64,000 bases of DNA. It comes from Euphorbia lathyris. Taxonomy: Eukaryota; Streptophyta; Magnoliopsida; Malpighiales; Euphorbiaceae. The stretch covers positions 79,532,610-79,596,609 of the forward strand of contig NC_088917.1 in assembly GCF_963576675.1 (NCBI RefSeq). The letters are read 5' to 3'. This document shows, piece by piece, positions 11,322 through 22,255 of this stretch (positions are counted from its first letter, which is position 1; each line of letters opens with the position of its first letter). The notes below the pieces were generated by a model. That model was not told the origin of the DNA. It saw only the letters and a list, made by a program, of their open reading frames with translations, and ran no database searches. Position numbers and translations under genes: made by a program.

Positions 11322-11832
11322 TATATATATTTATACTTGTATGTGTAAATTAATCAATTGTTTGATGTTCTATGGTTTAAGCATTATTTCTATATTTCAT
11401 TATTTCCTTGGCAACTTAGTTTTTTTCATGGCTTTAATTAATTTTAAGGTTGATGTAATTAGTCTTTGGGTTTACATTAATCTTATTAGTGATTTCTAGA
11501 TTAATTAGTTTACCTCTAATTCATTAGTTTAGCTTAGTTTAGTGTTCATTACTAAGTTCACGTTATTGTTTGTGTATATGTAAATTGTACAACAAGAAAA
11601 TTAAGTATCAATATATATGACTCCAAAATTAAAACAATCAATTTGAGATGTTATATCGAATCGGTTAAACAAATTAATTCGAATTGGTATAAAAATTGTC
11701 AATCGAATTTAATTTTACATTCATCGTTTTTTTTAACGTATATGTGATATACGTAGCTACAGATCGAAATAAACCAATTTGAGATGTTATCTTGAATCAA
11801 TAAAAAAAATATAAAACAAATTTATTCGAATT

Positions 11833-12125
11833 AATGTGAAAACGTTATTCGAATCCATAAACCAAATTATTTCGAATCGATGTGAAAACGTCATTCGAAT
11901 TCATAGCCATATCAATTCGGATCGATGTGAAAACGTCGTCCGAATCTATAACCAAATTAATTCAGATTGATGTGAAAACGTCATCCGAATTCATAACTAA
12001 ATTAATTCGAATTGATGTGAAAACGTCATTCGAATTCATAACTAAATTAATTTGGATCGATGTGAAAACATCATTCGTATCCATAAACCAAGTTAATTCT
12101 AATCGATGTGAAAACGTCATTAGAA
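11833..12125. repeat. 45 bp minisatellite, about 7 copies
   Basis: TGTGAAAACGTCATTCGAAT recurs at 11835, 11881, 11926, 11971, 12016, 12061 and 12107, spacing 45-46 bp. Because 45 is a multiple of three, an open frame of 15-residue repeats runs through it (11882-12136); I do not regard that as a gene. Confidence 0.85.
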
Positions 12126-13087
12126 TTCAATACTAAATCCAACAAAAGCACATGTGAATACTTGGTTTATATCGACAATTCAAAGCAAAATGAATAGCAA
12201 ACACATAATATCACAATAGTACCGATACGTCGGGCGGGGTAGGGTGAGATCACATCTCTTTCCTACACGTAACCGGAAAAACGAACCTTAAATCTCTCCA
12301 GAGACCATCCTTACTGAACCTAGGCTACACAGAGTCAATCCAAACAGATAGGCGACCAATCACGCTCGTATATGTATTTCCAAGTGATGATTGGTGGCGA
12401 CTCGAAACCTCAAACACGAGAAAGGAAGATCGAGCCGGCCACGCACCCCGACCTGCGTGAAAAACCGGAAGCCAGGGTGCGACACCTGTTAATTCAGCCC
12501 TAAATTAAAATTATACATTTATGGGCGTTTTTAGTTGGCAGCCCATGAAACACTTTATAAAAGTGTCACTAAAAAAGTGTTGGTAAAAGCTAATTTTTTT
12601 TTTGTAGTGTTTGTCCTAAACTCTTATTTTTTTGTTTTTTTTTATAATGTGTGTCATAAACTCTTGTCCTAAACTTTTTAGTTGGTAACCCATGAAACAC
12701 TTTATAAAAGTGTTACTAAAAAGTGTTGGTAAAAAATCCATTTTTTTGTAGTGTGTGTTCTTGTTTGTTTTTTTTTTAATCTCAAATATCAAATACTTAT
12801 TGATTACTTTAAAATAAATAAGAACACATTCAAGAAACTAATAAAAAATTGGATATCGAGATGTGGTTGGAACCTTTAAGAAAAGCCTAGTAATTCAGAT
12901 TATGAATTAAAATTACACATTTATGGGCTCTTTTAGTTAGAGCTCGTGAAATACTTTATAAAAGTGTTACTAAAAAAGTGTTGGTAAAAGCCCTTTTTTT
13001 TGTAGTGTGTCCTAAACTTTTTATTTTTTTTTATTTTTTTTAATCTCAATTGTCAAATACTTATTAATTGCTTTGAAATAAATAAAA

Positions 13088-13677
13088 GGGATAAGTACAA
13101 AAAAAAATGCATATGGTATACCGGATTTGCGAACTCAGCCCTGTGGTTTTTTTTTTTTACAAACGGAGGTCTGTGTTACAAACCGTTAGCAAACAGATGG
13201 TAAATTGACTAACGGTGTTAAAATTCAAAGAGAAAAGAGTTAATTTGGTCCTTATGTTTATTTATTTTATAAATTAACACCCCTAATTATCTAATTATCA
13301 CAAATAAACCCCAAAATCAAAAATAAATATAAAAAATACCTTCTTCTTCTTCTTCTTCTTCCATTTTAAATTAATGGAAGAAGAAGAAGAAATTAATGGA
13401 AGAAGAAGAAGAAGAAGAAGAAGGTATTTTTTATTTTTATTTTTGATTTTGGGTTTTATTTGTGATAATTAGATAATTAGGGGGGTTGATTTATAAAATA
13501 AATAAATATAAGGACCAAATTAACTCTTTTCTCTTTGAATTTTAACACCGTTAGTCAATTTACGCTCTGTTTGCTAACGGTTTGTAACACAGACCTCCGT
13601 TTGTAAAAAAAAAAAAAAACCACAGGGCTGAGTTCGCAAATCCGGTATACCACAGGCATTTTTTTTGTACTTATCCC
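13088..13677. mobile_element. Near-perfect foldback MITE, 590 bp, 9 bp TSD
   Basis: The two halves are almost perfect reverse complements, starting GGGATAAGTACAAAAAA and closing TTTTTTGTACTTATCCC, with a CTT/GAA-rich centre. The 9 bp duplication TAAATAAAA flanks it (13079-13087 and 13678-13686). The paralogous unit at about 3640-3660 lacks it, so it inserted after the array duplication. It is non-coding. Confidence 0.85.
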
Positions 13678-13762
13678 TAAATAAAAACTCATTAAACTTT
13701 ATAATATTTATATAAGATAATTGGTACTACATAATCAAATAAAGTAATTTAAGATTGGTTAT

Positions 13763-14443
13763 CCTCTTTCTTTTCTAGTGAGAGAAGCTCTAGCTTCTCT
13801 CTAACTTCTACACCATTCTCTTCTCTTTGCTTTTCTCTTCAAAATATTCTTATTTTTTCTAGCTTTTCACTATTATCACTACCACTTAACGTCTCTGATC
13901 TTGTATTTTAATTAGGTTTACTCTTAGAGGAGGAAGAAGTTCCATTTATATTTTAGCTTTCGTTTTTAGCTTTAGATTTACTTTTTTTTGTTAGTTTGAA
14001 GTCTATATACCTCCTTGAACTTCTTTTTCCGTCAGATCTACACTTGTGAGCTATATTTCTTTCTTTTATTCTTTTTTCGATCTTAGCAAGAGCAGAAAAG
14101 ATTTATCTTGTCCGTAAATCTATAGATTTGCATGGATGCACAAACAGAAAGGACTCAGATCCGAACGTCCGGAAGAGCCTAAATGATGGAGTATGGATTA
14201 CAACAGTTTTTCAATGGGATTCGACTTACGAGAAGGATATGACTTCTATGTTTGTTGTATTTGTACCTTTGCTGGGTTTTAGTGCTCTTTGTAGTCTATG
14301 TATTGCTCTTTGTAGTCTTTTCTTCCCTTTGTGGGTCTTTGTCTGTATGGGATGGAGGTTTTATTCCTATTTCTTTCGTGTTGTATTTGTATTATCATTA
14401 AGTTAATGGAATGATAGGTGACATTTTATAAAAAAAAACAAAA
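13763..14443 (+). mobile_element. Non-autonomous LINE-like retroposon, copy 2
   Basis: This is the paralogue of 3730-4434, with the same 14 bp target duplication (13749-13762 and 14444-14457) and the same flanking R units. It arose by duplication of the locus, not by an independent insertion. The copy is 681 bp because of small deletions (for example in the leader near 13935). The 92-codon frame at 14128-14406 is preserved with several substitutions. Confidence 0.7.
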
Positions 14444-15119
14444 TTAAGATTGGTTATTGAGATGTGGTTGAAACCTTTAAGATAAACCTGTTAATTCAGC
14501 CCATTAATTAAAATTATATATTTATGAGCCTTTTTAGTTGGCAGCCCATGAAACATTTTATAAAAGTGTCACTAAAAAAGTGTTGATAAAAACTCATCTT
14601 TTTGTAGTGTGTATTCTAAACTCTTGTTTTTTTTTTAATCTCAAATATCAAATACTTATTGATAGCTTTAAAATAAATAAGAACTCATTAAGCTTTATAA
14701 ATTTTATAGAAGATAATTTGTAATATATAAATGCAATAAAATAATTTAAGATTGGTTATCGAGATGTGGTTGGAACCTTTGAGATAAACCTGCTAATTCA
14801 GTTTATGAATTAAAATTATACATTTATGAGCCTTTTTAGTTGGAGTCCATAAAACACTTTATAAAAGTGTCACTAAAAAAGTATTGATAAAAGCCCATTT
14901 TTTGTAGTTTGTATCCTAAACCCGTTGTTTTTTTTTTAATCTCAAATGTCAAAAAATTATTGATTGCTTTGAAATAAATAAGAACTCATTAAGTTTTATA
15001 GTATTTATAGAAGATAATTGGTACTAAATAAATCCAATAAAGTAATTTAAAATTGGTTATCAAGATGTGGCCGGAACCTTTAAGATAAACTTGCTATTTC
15101 AGTCTATGAATTAAAATTA

Positions 15120-15420
15120 GGGAAAATTACACAAAAATTCATCTTTTTAAAACTATTTACAATTATATCAAATCATAATTTTAGATTATATCAAACTAGT
15201 AAAATCAGTACTTTTAATATATTTTAAGGATTAGCATTTATAAATTAAAAGTCTAGAATCTATTTTTTAGGATTTATAATTTATGAATTTGAGTCTAGAT
15301 TTTTTAAATTATGGTGTCAAATCATAATATATAGAGAATAATGATATATTAAGAATTAAGTTTAATGATATGACTTAGTTGTAATTTTATACTGAATTAT
15401 GATATTCATGTATTTGACCC
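15120..15420. mobile_element. Small TIR element, 9 bp TSD
   Basis: The element starts GGGAAAATTACAC and ends ATGTATTTGACCC, flanked by TTAAAATTA (15111-15119 and 15421-15429). The inverted repeats are imperfect. Size, GGG...CCC ends and TSD length match the other MULE-like MITEs in the array. Confidence 0.6.
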
Positions 15421-15492
15421 TTAAAATTATACATTTATGGGCCTTGTTAGTTGGCAGCCCACGAAACACTTTATAGAAATGTCAATAAAAAA

Positions 15493-15763
15493 GGGCAATT
15501 TATATGAAATTCACATGTGGTAAAATAAATATAAATCAATCATATTTAAAAAGATTATTCACTATATATCAAATATGATGAATTTAATATGTAAAATGTC
15601 AAGTGATTAGGACACGCATGGAAAAAATTGCTACAGATAACTGCCAAAGTGAAAAGGTATATCCTTCCATTAACATACTATTTTTAAACGTGATATAATT
15701 AATAGAAGTGATTGACAAAAGTGTAGATAACTTTTCAAAATTGAATTTTTCTGTAATTTCCCC
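15493..15763. mobile_element. Small TIR element, weak inverted repeats
   Basis: It starts GGGCAATTTATATG and ends CTGTAATTTCCC inside an R unit. Flanks AATAAAAAA and CATAAAAAAA look like a decayed duplication. It is probably another MULE-like MITE. Confidence 0.45.
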
Positions 15764-16116
15764 ATAAAAAAAGTGTCGGTAAAAATCTACTTTTTTGTAG
15801 TGTGTGTCTTGAACTTTTATTTTTTTTTTCTTTTTTTTTTTGTTTTTTTAATCTTAAATGTCAAATACTTATTGATTGCTTTGAAATAAATAAGAACTCA
15901 TTAAGCTTTATAGTATTTATAGAAGATAATTAGTACTATATAAATCTAATAAAGTAATTTAAGATTGGTATCGAAATGTGGCTGAAACCTTTAAGATAAA
16001 CCTGTTAATTCAGCCATAAATTAAAATTATACATTTATGGACCTTTTTAGTTGGCAGCCCATGAAACACTTTATAAAAGCGTCACTAAAAAAGTGTTGGT
16101 AAAAACCTTTTTTTAT

Positions 16117-16350
16117 AGTGTGTGTCCTAAACTCTTATTTTTTTTAATCTCAAATGACAAATGCTTATTGACTGCTTTGAAATAAGGGTAAATATCATCC
16201 ATGGGATATTATCCTGAGGACCAAAAGGGATATTCACCTTTTTTTTTATAGTGTGTGTCCTAAACTCTTATTTTTTTTTTTTTAATCTCAAATGACAAAT
16301 GCTTATTGACTGCTTTGAAATAAGGGTAAATTTCATCCATGCGATATTAT
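16117..16350. repeat. Tandem duplication across the R-array/gypsy junction
   Basis: The stretch from ATAGTGTGTGTCC through GGATATTATCCT (about 16117-16216) is repeated at about 16248-16350. Both copies include R-unit sequence, the GGGTAAAT end of the foldback element and the first bases of the gypsy fragment. Only the second copy continues into pol. Confidence 0.6.
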
Positions 16351-19300
16351 CCTCGGACGGCCTTTTATCTCTGAAGTTGCAGCTCTTATCTCCATTCGCC
16401 ACTTGACACTTTACATTCCCACGGCCAAGGGAGGTGTAATGATCAAAGGTAGCCAAAAGGTGGCCCAAGAGACGTATTCGGCATCACTAATGATTCGCCC
16501 TCAATCTAAGGAGGAAGATGAAGAGGAACGCGTCACGATGGCCTTGGGCGAGACCGAAATGTACCTTATGACGGATGAAAAGCAAGTGCGAATGGCCAAT
16601 GGGCTCAAAGATGAAATTAAAAATGCAATCACCAAAGTGCTCCGCGAGGCAGAAGATGTCTTCGCATGGAAGGATGAAATTCTCCCCGGAATCAGCCCAA
16701 ACGTAATCACTCACAAGCTCAACATTGATAAGGATGCAGTTCCTGTGGCTCAGAAACGGAGAAATTATGGCCCGGAAAGGCAGAAGGTGATAGAGGAAGA
16801 GATCGCCAAGCTCCAGAAGGCGGATGCCATTGAGGAAGTGCTTTACACTCAGTGGTTGGCGAACGTCGTTTTGGTGAAAAAGGCTGGCGGATCTTACCGC
16901 ATGTGCATTGACTTTACAGATCTTAATAAAGCTTGCCCCAAGGACAACTATCCTTTGCCGTGTATTGATATGCTTGTAGATGGAACTGCCGGTCACGCAA
17001 TGTACTCCTTTACTGATGTGAAATCAAGTTATCATCAGATCCCTATGGAGCCCTCGGATAGAATGAAGACCTCGTTCGTAACACACCAAGCCACTTATTG
17101 TTTCAAAGTTATGCCCTTTGGGCTTAAGAACGCAGGTGCAACTTATCAGAGGATGATGAACAAAATATTCGCAGATAGTAAAGGGGGAAACTATTCTGTC
17201 TATGTAGATGACATGATCATCAAAAGTACGACCATAGAAAAGCATGCAGATGATATAAAGGAGGTACTGGACGTACTCCGACGCCACAATATTAAGTTGA
17301 ACCCAGAGAAGTGCACTTTCGGGGCAACATATGGAAAATTCTTAGGGTTCATGATCAGCGAAAAAGGAGTTAGCCCAAATCCTGACAAAGTTAAGGCAGT
17401 TCTGGAAATGCAAGCACCGCAGAATATCAGAGAAGTACAACGCCTTAACGAGCGCATCATAGCCTTGGGAAGGTTTATCTCTTGTTCAGCCCGCAGATGC
17501 CAGCCTTTTTACGAGGTCATCAAGAAGCAAAAGGCATTCGAATGGAATGAGGATTGTGAAAGAGCCTTCGAAGGAATCAAGCGGTTCCTCACGGAGCCAC
17601 CCATGATGAGTCGACCTTTGAAGGGAGAAGACCTCTACATGTATGTATCGGTTACGGACAAAGCCGTATGCACGGTCATGATACGAGAAGAGGATGGCCA
17701 GCAGTTTCCAATTTATTACGTGAGCAAAGTTCTGAAAGACGCCGAAACCAGGTATTCAAAGCTTGATAAAATGGCACTGGCTGTTGTAACCACGGCAATC
17801 CGCCTTAGGCCATATTTTCAGGCGCATACCGTGGTGGTTCGAACAAATATACCAATGAGAAAGGTGTTGCAGAAACCAGACACTTCGGGAAGGCTGATGG
17901 AATGGGCAATCCGCCTAGGCGAATTCGATGTGAGGTATGAAAGCAGGTCAGCCTTAAAGAGTCAGGTCTTGGCGGACTTCGTGAATGAATTCACTGACGA
18001 AGGGATAGATCATCCCAAGCCGCCGATAGAAGAATGGTCGATGTACACCGATGGTGCCTCCTCGGCGAATGGAGCTGGCATAGGCGTTGTGATCAAAGGT
18101 CCTTAATACATAAAATTACGATACGCAGCAAAATTAAATTTCCATGCCACTAATAATGCTGCTGAATATGAAGCTCTGATATTGGGATTACACCTACTCA
18201 AAGAAATCACTCCGGAGCGGATTGTGATCTATAGCGACTCTAAACTAATGGTCAACCAAGTAATCAAGAATTACGAGGTGGAAGACGAGGTTCTGGCCAA
18301 ATACATAGCGGAAGTCAAAAATTTGTTGGATCATCTTGAAGCTAAGGAAACTAAATGGGAACTGATTCACGTACCGAGGGAGTCCAACACAGAGGCGGAT
18401 CATTTGGCCAAAATGGCCTCTTGTAAGGAGAGCTGGACGGATCCGGATTGTCCCTTCGAGGTTAAAATAGCTCCAGCATTCGCCTTAGAGGAAGTTTCTC
18501 TACTCACAACAGTGGAAGATGATTGGAGATCAGTCATCCGCCAATATCTGCTGAATGGAACCTTACCTGAGGACAAAGAAGAGGCACGATGGATAGTTAG
18601 GAGAGCGGCTTATTTCTCCATGATCAATGACTGCCTTTACAGAAAGTCCTTTAGTCATCCTTGGTTGAAGTGCATTCTACCGGAAGAAGGGCAGCAAATC
18701 CTCAAGGAGCTACATGAGGGATCATGTGGGGCACATGAAGCATCCGTCGCCATCTTGAAAAAGTCCAGGTTAGCAGGTTTCTACTGGCTCACGGCTGAAT
18801 TGGATGCCCAAAAATTGGTAGAATCTTGTCACAATTGTCAGATTCATGCGAATGAATCGCATATTGCCAAACACATTCAGAAGCCAATAATAGAAGGACG
18901 TCCATTCGCCCTCTGGGGAATAGACATTGTCGGCCCCTTTCCCCCGACTCGCCGACAGAGGAAGTACGTGGTAGTAGCAGTGGACCATTTCACCAAATGG
19001 GTAGAAGCCGAAGCTGTTTCCTCCATCACTGCAGAACAAATGGTGGAATTCGTCAAAGACAACATCGTGGGAAGATATGGAGTTCCACATACCATCATCA
19101 CCGATAATGGAACACAGTTCAACTGTGGCGAATTCAAAGCTTTCTGTGAAGGGTTGGGCATCTTGAACAGATTCGCCTCCGTTTATTATCCCCAGTCCAA
19201 CGGGATGACTGAAGTTACCAATCGGACGATCGTAAAGGGGATAAAGAAGAGATTGGGAGAGCATGATAAGAAGTGGGAGGACCAGCTGACAAGTGTTCTA

Positions 19301-19765
19301 TGGGCTTATCGCACCACCCCAAAAACGGCCACAGGGGAAACACCATTCGCCCTTTCTCATGGTGTCGAAGCCGTAATCCCAGTCGAAATACAGGTCCCCA
19401 GTGATCGAGTGGCTTTTTATTGTGAAGAAGACAATGGCAAACGGCTAAAGGAGCATCTAGATCAAATAGAAGATCACAGGGATCAATCCTATGTGCGCAT
19501 GGCGGCATATAAACAGCGGATTGCAGCTTACCATGATAAAAATGCCAAGCTTGTGGATCTAAATGTGGGAGCTCTTATGCTCCGTAAAGCTGATAAAGTC
19601 CAATCTCGAGAAGGCAAGGGCAAGTTAGGGCTCAACTGGACAGGTCCATATCAGATAGTGGACAAGATTGGATCCGCCACGTTTAAGATACAGGACATGG
19701 AGGGCAATACATTGCCACGCACATGGAACCTCCAAAACCTCCGCAAATATTTTGTCAGAAAATAA
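16336..19765 (+). pseudogene. pol: Ty3/gypsy (Tat lineage) pol fragment: RT-RNaseH-aRH-INT
   Basis: One reading frame runs from the end of protease (DIILGRPFISE, about 16342) to a stop at 19763-19765. A single in-frame TAA lies at 18104-18106. In order it carries reverse transcriptase with YVDD at 17201-17212, the usual RNase H, then a second RNase H. The second domain (YTDGASS from about 18046, NAAEYEAL, YSDSKL) is diagnostic of the Tat lineage. Integrase follows, with an HHCC zinc finger (18710-18842), the D,D,E residues (WGIDIVGP about 18914, TDNGTQF about 19100, GMTEV about 19203) and a C-terminal GPY motif (about 19643). gag, most of protease and both LTRs are absent. The stop interrupts the second RNase H. 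Confidence 0.85.
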
Positions 19766-20263
19766 AGTGTATATACGGTCTTGAGTACTCTTTTTCCTTT
19801 AATAAGCTTTTTCCCATGTGGTTTTTCTTATTAAAGGTTTTAACGAGGCTCACCTATAAGACCTACTTGCTGTAATAAGGCATTTCTCCCATTAATAAAC
19901 ATCATTTGTTCTATTATCTGTGTTCTTTTATTGTTTACTGCAGCAATATCAATATTCCAGTCTTAAAAAGAGGGGGGGCATCCAACGCTCTCCACATTTG
20001 CAATGTATCGCTATCTTAGAAATACGTCCTCAATGCCTTAAAAACACAAGAAGATCAATCTTGTGGGTGGATCTCAATCTCCAATAGAGTTAAAACGATC
20101 CTTGGACGCAAGGTCTTTACACTCTCTTATCCTTTCCAGAGAAGGATTCACAAGTCCTACGGGCGGATCATTTCACCTCAAAGATAGGTAGCAAATTGAT
20201 CCCCTGGGCAGCTTTACTTCCTCTAGAAGGAATAGAACAGCTTCTAACCTTCACAAAGGTTCA
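19766..20263 (+). other. Gypsy 3' non-coding tail with PPT-like run
   Basis: This is non-coding sequence downstream of integrase. AAAAAGAGGGGGGG at about 19965-19978 looks like a polypurine tract, but no TG-starting LTR follows it. The tail ends where the left arm of the foldback element resumes (ATGGAGTATACAACC, about 20264). Confidence 0.5.
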
Positions 20264-20435
20264 TAAAATGGAGTATACAACCTTTATCCTAAATCACACT
20301 TTGGTGTACAACCTTCAATTTGTCTCACTAATATGTACGAACTTAGGGGTGACCTACAACTGTGGTGTATAGCAGGTAAAAGTGACCGATCAACGCCTGG
20401 TCAAAACGCCACCTCAACCTCACCCTATATACAAT

Positions 20436-20686
20436 AGACCTGTCCACGGGCCCGGGTACCCGCCCGGCCCGCCCAGGCCCGTGTCCCTTGGACCAGGCTT
20501 GGACAATAAAAATTGTTCATCGGCCCAGGCCCGTCAAAGCCCGCCTATTTTTTGGGCAGGCTTGGGATTAATAAAAATAACACGGGCCGGCCCAGCCCGG
20601 CCCGCTTATTAATATTAATTAATAAATATATATTTATATATTAAATATTTATTTTTAAGTATAATATTTATTTTTTTATAATTAAC

Positions 20687-20727
<41 letters not shown>

Positions 20728-20885
20728 GGTGGGCTTATATGGGTTGGGCTCGGGATTTGATTTTTAAGCCCGAGCCCAGCCCGGTCCGAGCCTGCCTAAA
20801 TTAATTGTGGGCTGGGCTTAGGCTGAGCATTTTTACTTAAAAACCCGACTGGCCCGGCCCGAGCCCGGCCCATGGACAAGTCTAA
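20436..20885. mobile_element. hAT-type MITE, 450 bp
   Basis: The ends are AGACCTGTCCACGGGCC and GGCCCATGGACAAGTCTAA. The flanking 8 bp duplication is TATACAAT (20428-20435 and 20886-20893), the hAT length. GGCCCGGCCC-rich arms surround an AT core with a long (AT)n run. The short open frame at 20382-20612 comes from the GC-rich arm. Confidence 0.8.
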
Positions 20886-22255
20886 TATACAATGACTAAA
20901 ATACCTTTATCCCTAAAAAAAAATAAAAATTAATCTCTCCTCCTTCAATTCAACTCTCTTTTATCTTTCCCATGACTTCTTTCTTTCTCTAACTCTCCTC
21001 TCTCACTCTTTCTCTCTCTAGTTCAATAACCCTTTTCACCATTATTTCTATCGTGATTACTTTGACCTTCCTTTCCAATTTTAATTATATCTTTGCCTTT
21101 CTTCTTTTCTTCTTTTTCATTACTCCTATTTTTAAAGTATAAACAGTTTATTTCCACATTTGCATCTCCAAGCTTCTCGATAATACTCTAATGGCTTCTT
21201 CTTTTCTTCTTCTTTTTATCTTAATTAAGGGATGAAAGATAAAAAAAAAAAAAATCCAACTAGAATCAACCATTTTAAGTGCAAACTCAAAGATCCATAA
21301 AACAGCTGGTATACCCAGATCTCACCCTGCTCATCAATTATTCATTTTGTTTTATCCTTCTTCAGCAGATTTTTTTACGGGAATGTAATGAAAATTTATC
21401 ATCCCAATGCAATGCATGAACTCGAAGACACACTACTATTTCTAGATTTTAGGTTATTCAATTGGTATGATTCAGACTCAAATTAGAAACTAGCCCTCTC
21501 ATTATCTCAGATTAAAGGTATAAACAGAACACTGATAAATATATAGAGAAGGAATTGAAGATTCTCAATGTTAAATATATAAAACAAAATAAGGTTTCAG
21601 TTCTTGAATCAAGTAAAACCAAACAAGATTCATAAACTTAAGTTATGGTCCAATTTGAATATAAAATAATAAATCAAGAGTTGAAAGCTGAGGAAATAAA
21701 TAAATGAGGATTTGATGATATTGGATAGATTTGGAACAATATTGAATGAAGAAACTAATTCAAGACAAGAAATAAATCTGTCGTGGTAGACATAAATTAA
21801 ATGTCACGATCACGTATTCGACAGAAGAAAGATAAAGAAAATGAGGGAGGAAAATAAATAGATTAACTTTCTTCAATAAAGATCTAAAAATCCTTTAAAG
21901 AGAGAGGTTAGAGATAGAAAGAAAGTGAGGGAAGAAGATGGAGAAATGGAAGGATATGAGTAAAATAATAAGGGTATTTTAAACATTTCAATGTTAGGGG
22001 TTCCATGTTTTTAAATGGGAGAGATGAAAAAAGATGATGTGGTGCGTTGACTCACGTTGACCGGTCATTTTATTCGGCCATACACCAAAGTGAGAAGTCA
22101 CCTATAAGTTCGTACATATTAGTGAGGCAATTTGAATATTGTACACCAAAGTGTGAAATGGAGCAAAAGTTGTACACCACTGATGAAATTTACCCTTTGA
22201 AATAAATAAGAACTTATTAAGCTTATAAAAGATAATTGGTACTATATAAATCCAA

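Larger units (their letters stand above)
5460..12484 (+). mobile_element. 3' part of a Ty3/gypsy Tat/Ogre-type element
   Basis: A long non-coding, tandem-repeat-rich region (to 8866) leads into a polypurine tract (CAAAGGGGGGCAGC) and then an LTR starting TGTAGATACCC, a start I associate with Tat/Ogre LTRs. The LTR closes with GCGACA at 12484. gag-pol and the 5' LTR are missing, so only the 3' third remains. The sequence on both sides is R array: CCTGCTAAT at 4779-4787 and CCTGTTAAT at 12485-12493. The left end is not an LTR terminus, so it was truncated or rearranged. Between 5460 and 7190 I see only A-rich low-complexity DNA with faint repeats. Confidence 0.65.
8881..12484 (+). repeat. 3' LTR of the Tat/Ogre-type element (3604 bp)
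   Basis: The LTR starts TGTAGATACCC right after the polypurine tract and ends ...GGTGCGACA, giving TG...CA termini. A TATA-like ATTATAAGTA lies at 10091, followed by several CACTGTAA words (10110-10245). The LTR is enlarged by a GC-richer gene-like block (10581-10990), a pogo-type MITE (11146-11321) and a 45 bp minisatellite. No second LTR is present in the window, so age cannot be estimated. Confidence 0.65.
12485..16323. repeat. R array, second block
   Basis: The same ~300 bp units continue (starts near 12780, 13050, 14640, 14940, 15855, 16150 and 16285). Positions 12485-14787 are a copy of 3066-4787, once the MITE at 13088-13677 is removed. The copy includes the 705 bp retroposon with its target duplication. 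The array is therefore itself duplicated with a period of about 1.7 kb. Later insertions at 13088, 15120, 15493 and 16324 interrupt it. Confidence 0.75.
16324..22195. mobile_element. Foldback TIR element holding a gypsy pol fragment
   Basis: The outer ends are GGGTAAATTTCATC (16324) and GATGAAATTTACCC (ends 22195). They are flanked by the 10 bp duplication TTTGAAATAA (16314-16323 and 22196-22205) inside an R unit. The right arm (about 22030-22195) is complementary to 20264-20400: both carry the word CACACTTTGGTGTAC and 'ctcactaatatgtacgaact'. The left arm is thus split after about 15-18 bp, and 16336-20263 (Tat pol plus 3' sequence) sits in the gap. A 450 bp hAT-type MITE is nested at 20436-20885. 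At 20886-22030 I see only TC/GA-rich and AT-rich spacer. Confidence 0.6.

Noticed and set aside
11882..12136. 84-codon frame with 15-residue repeats
   Set aside because: It comes from a 45 bp minisatellite in the LTR; there are no flanking gene signals.
4788..12484. The whole 7.7 kb stretch as one intact LTR retrotransposon
   Set aside because: There is no 5' LTR, no gag-pol, and the left end is not an LTR terminus; only 3' parts can be supported.
20382..20612. Pro/Gly-rich 76-codon frame
   Set aside because: It lies across the GC-rich arm of an hAT-type MITE.
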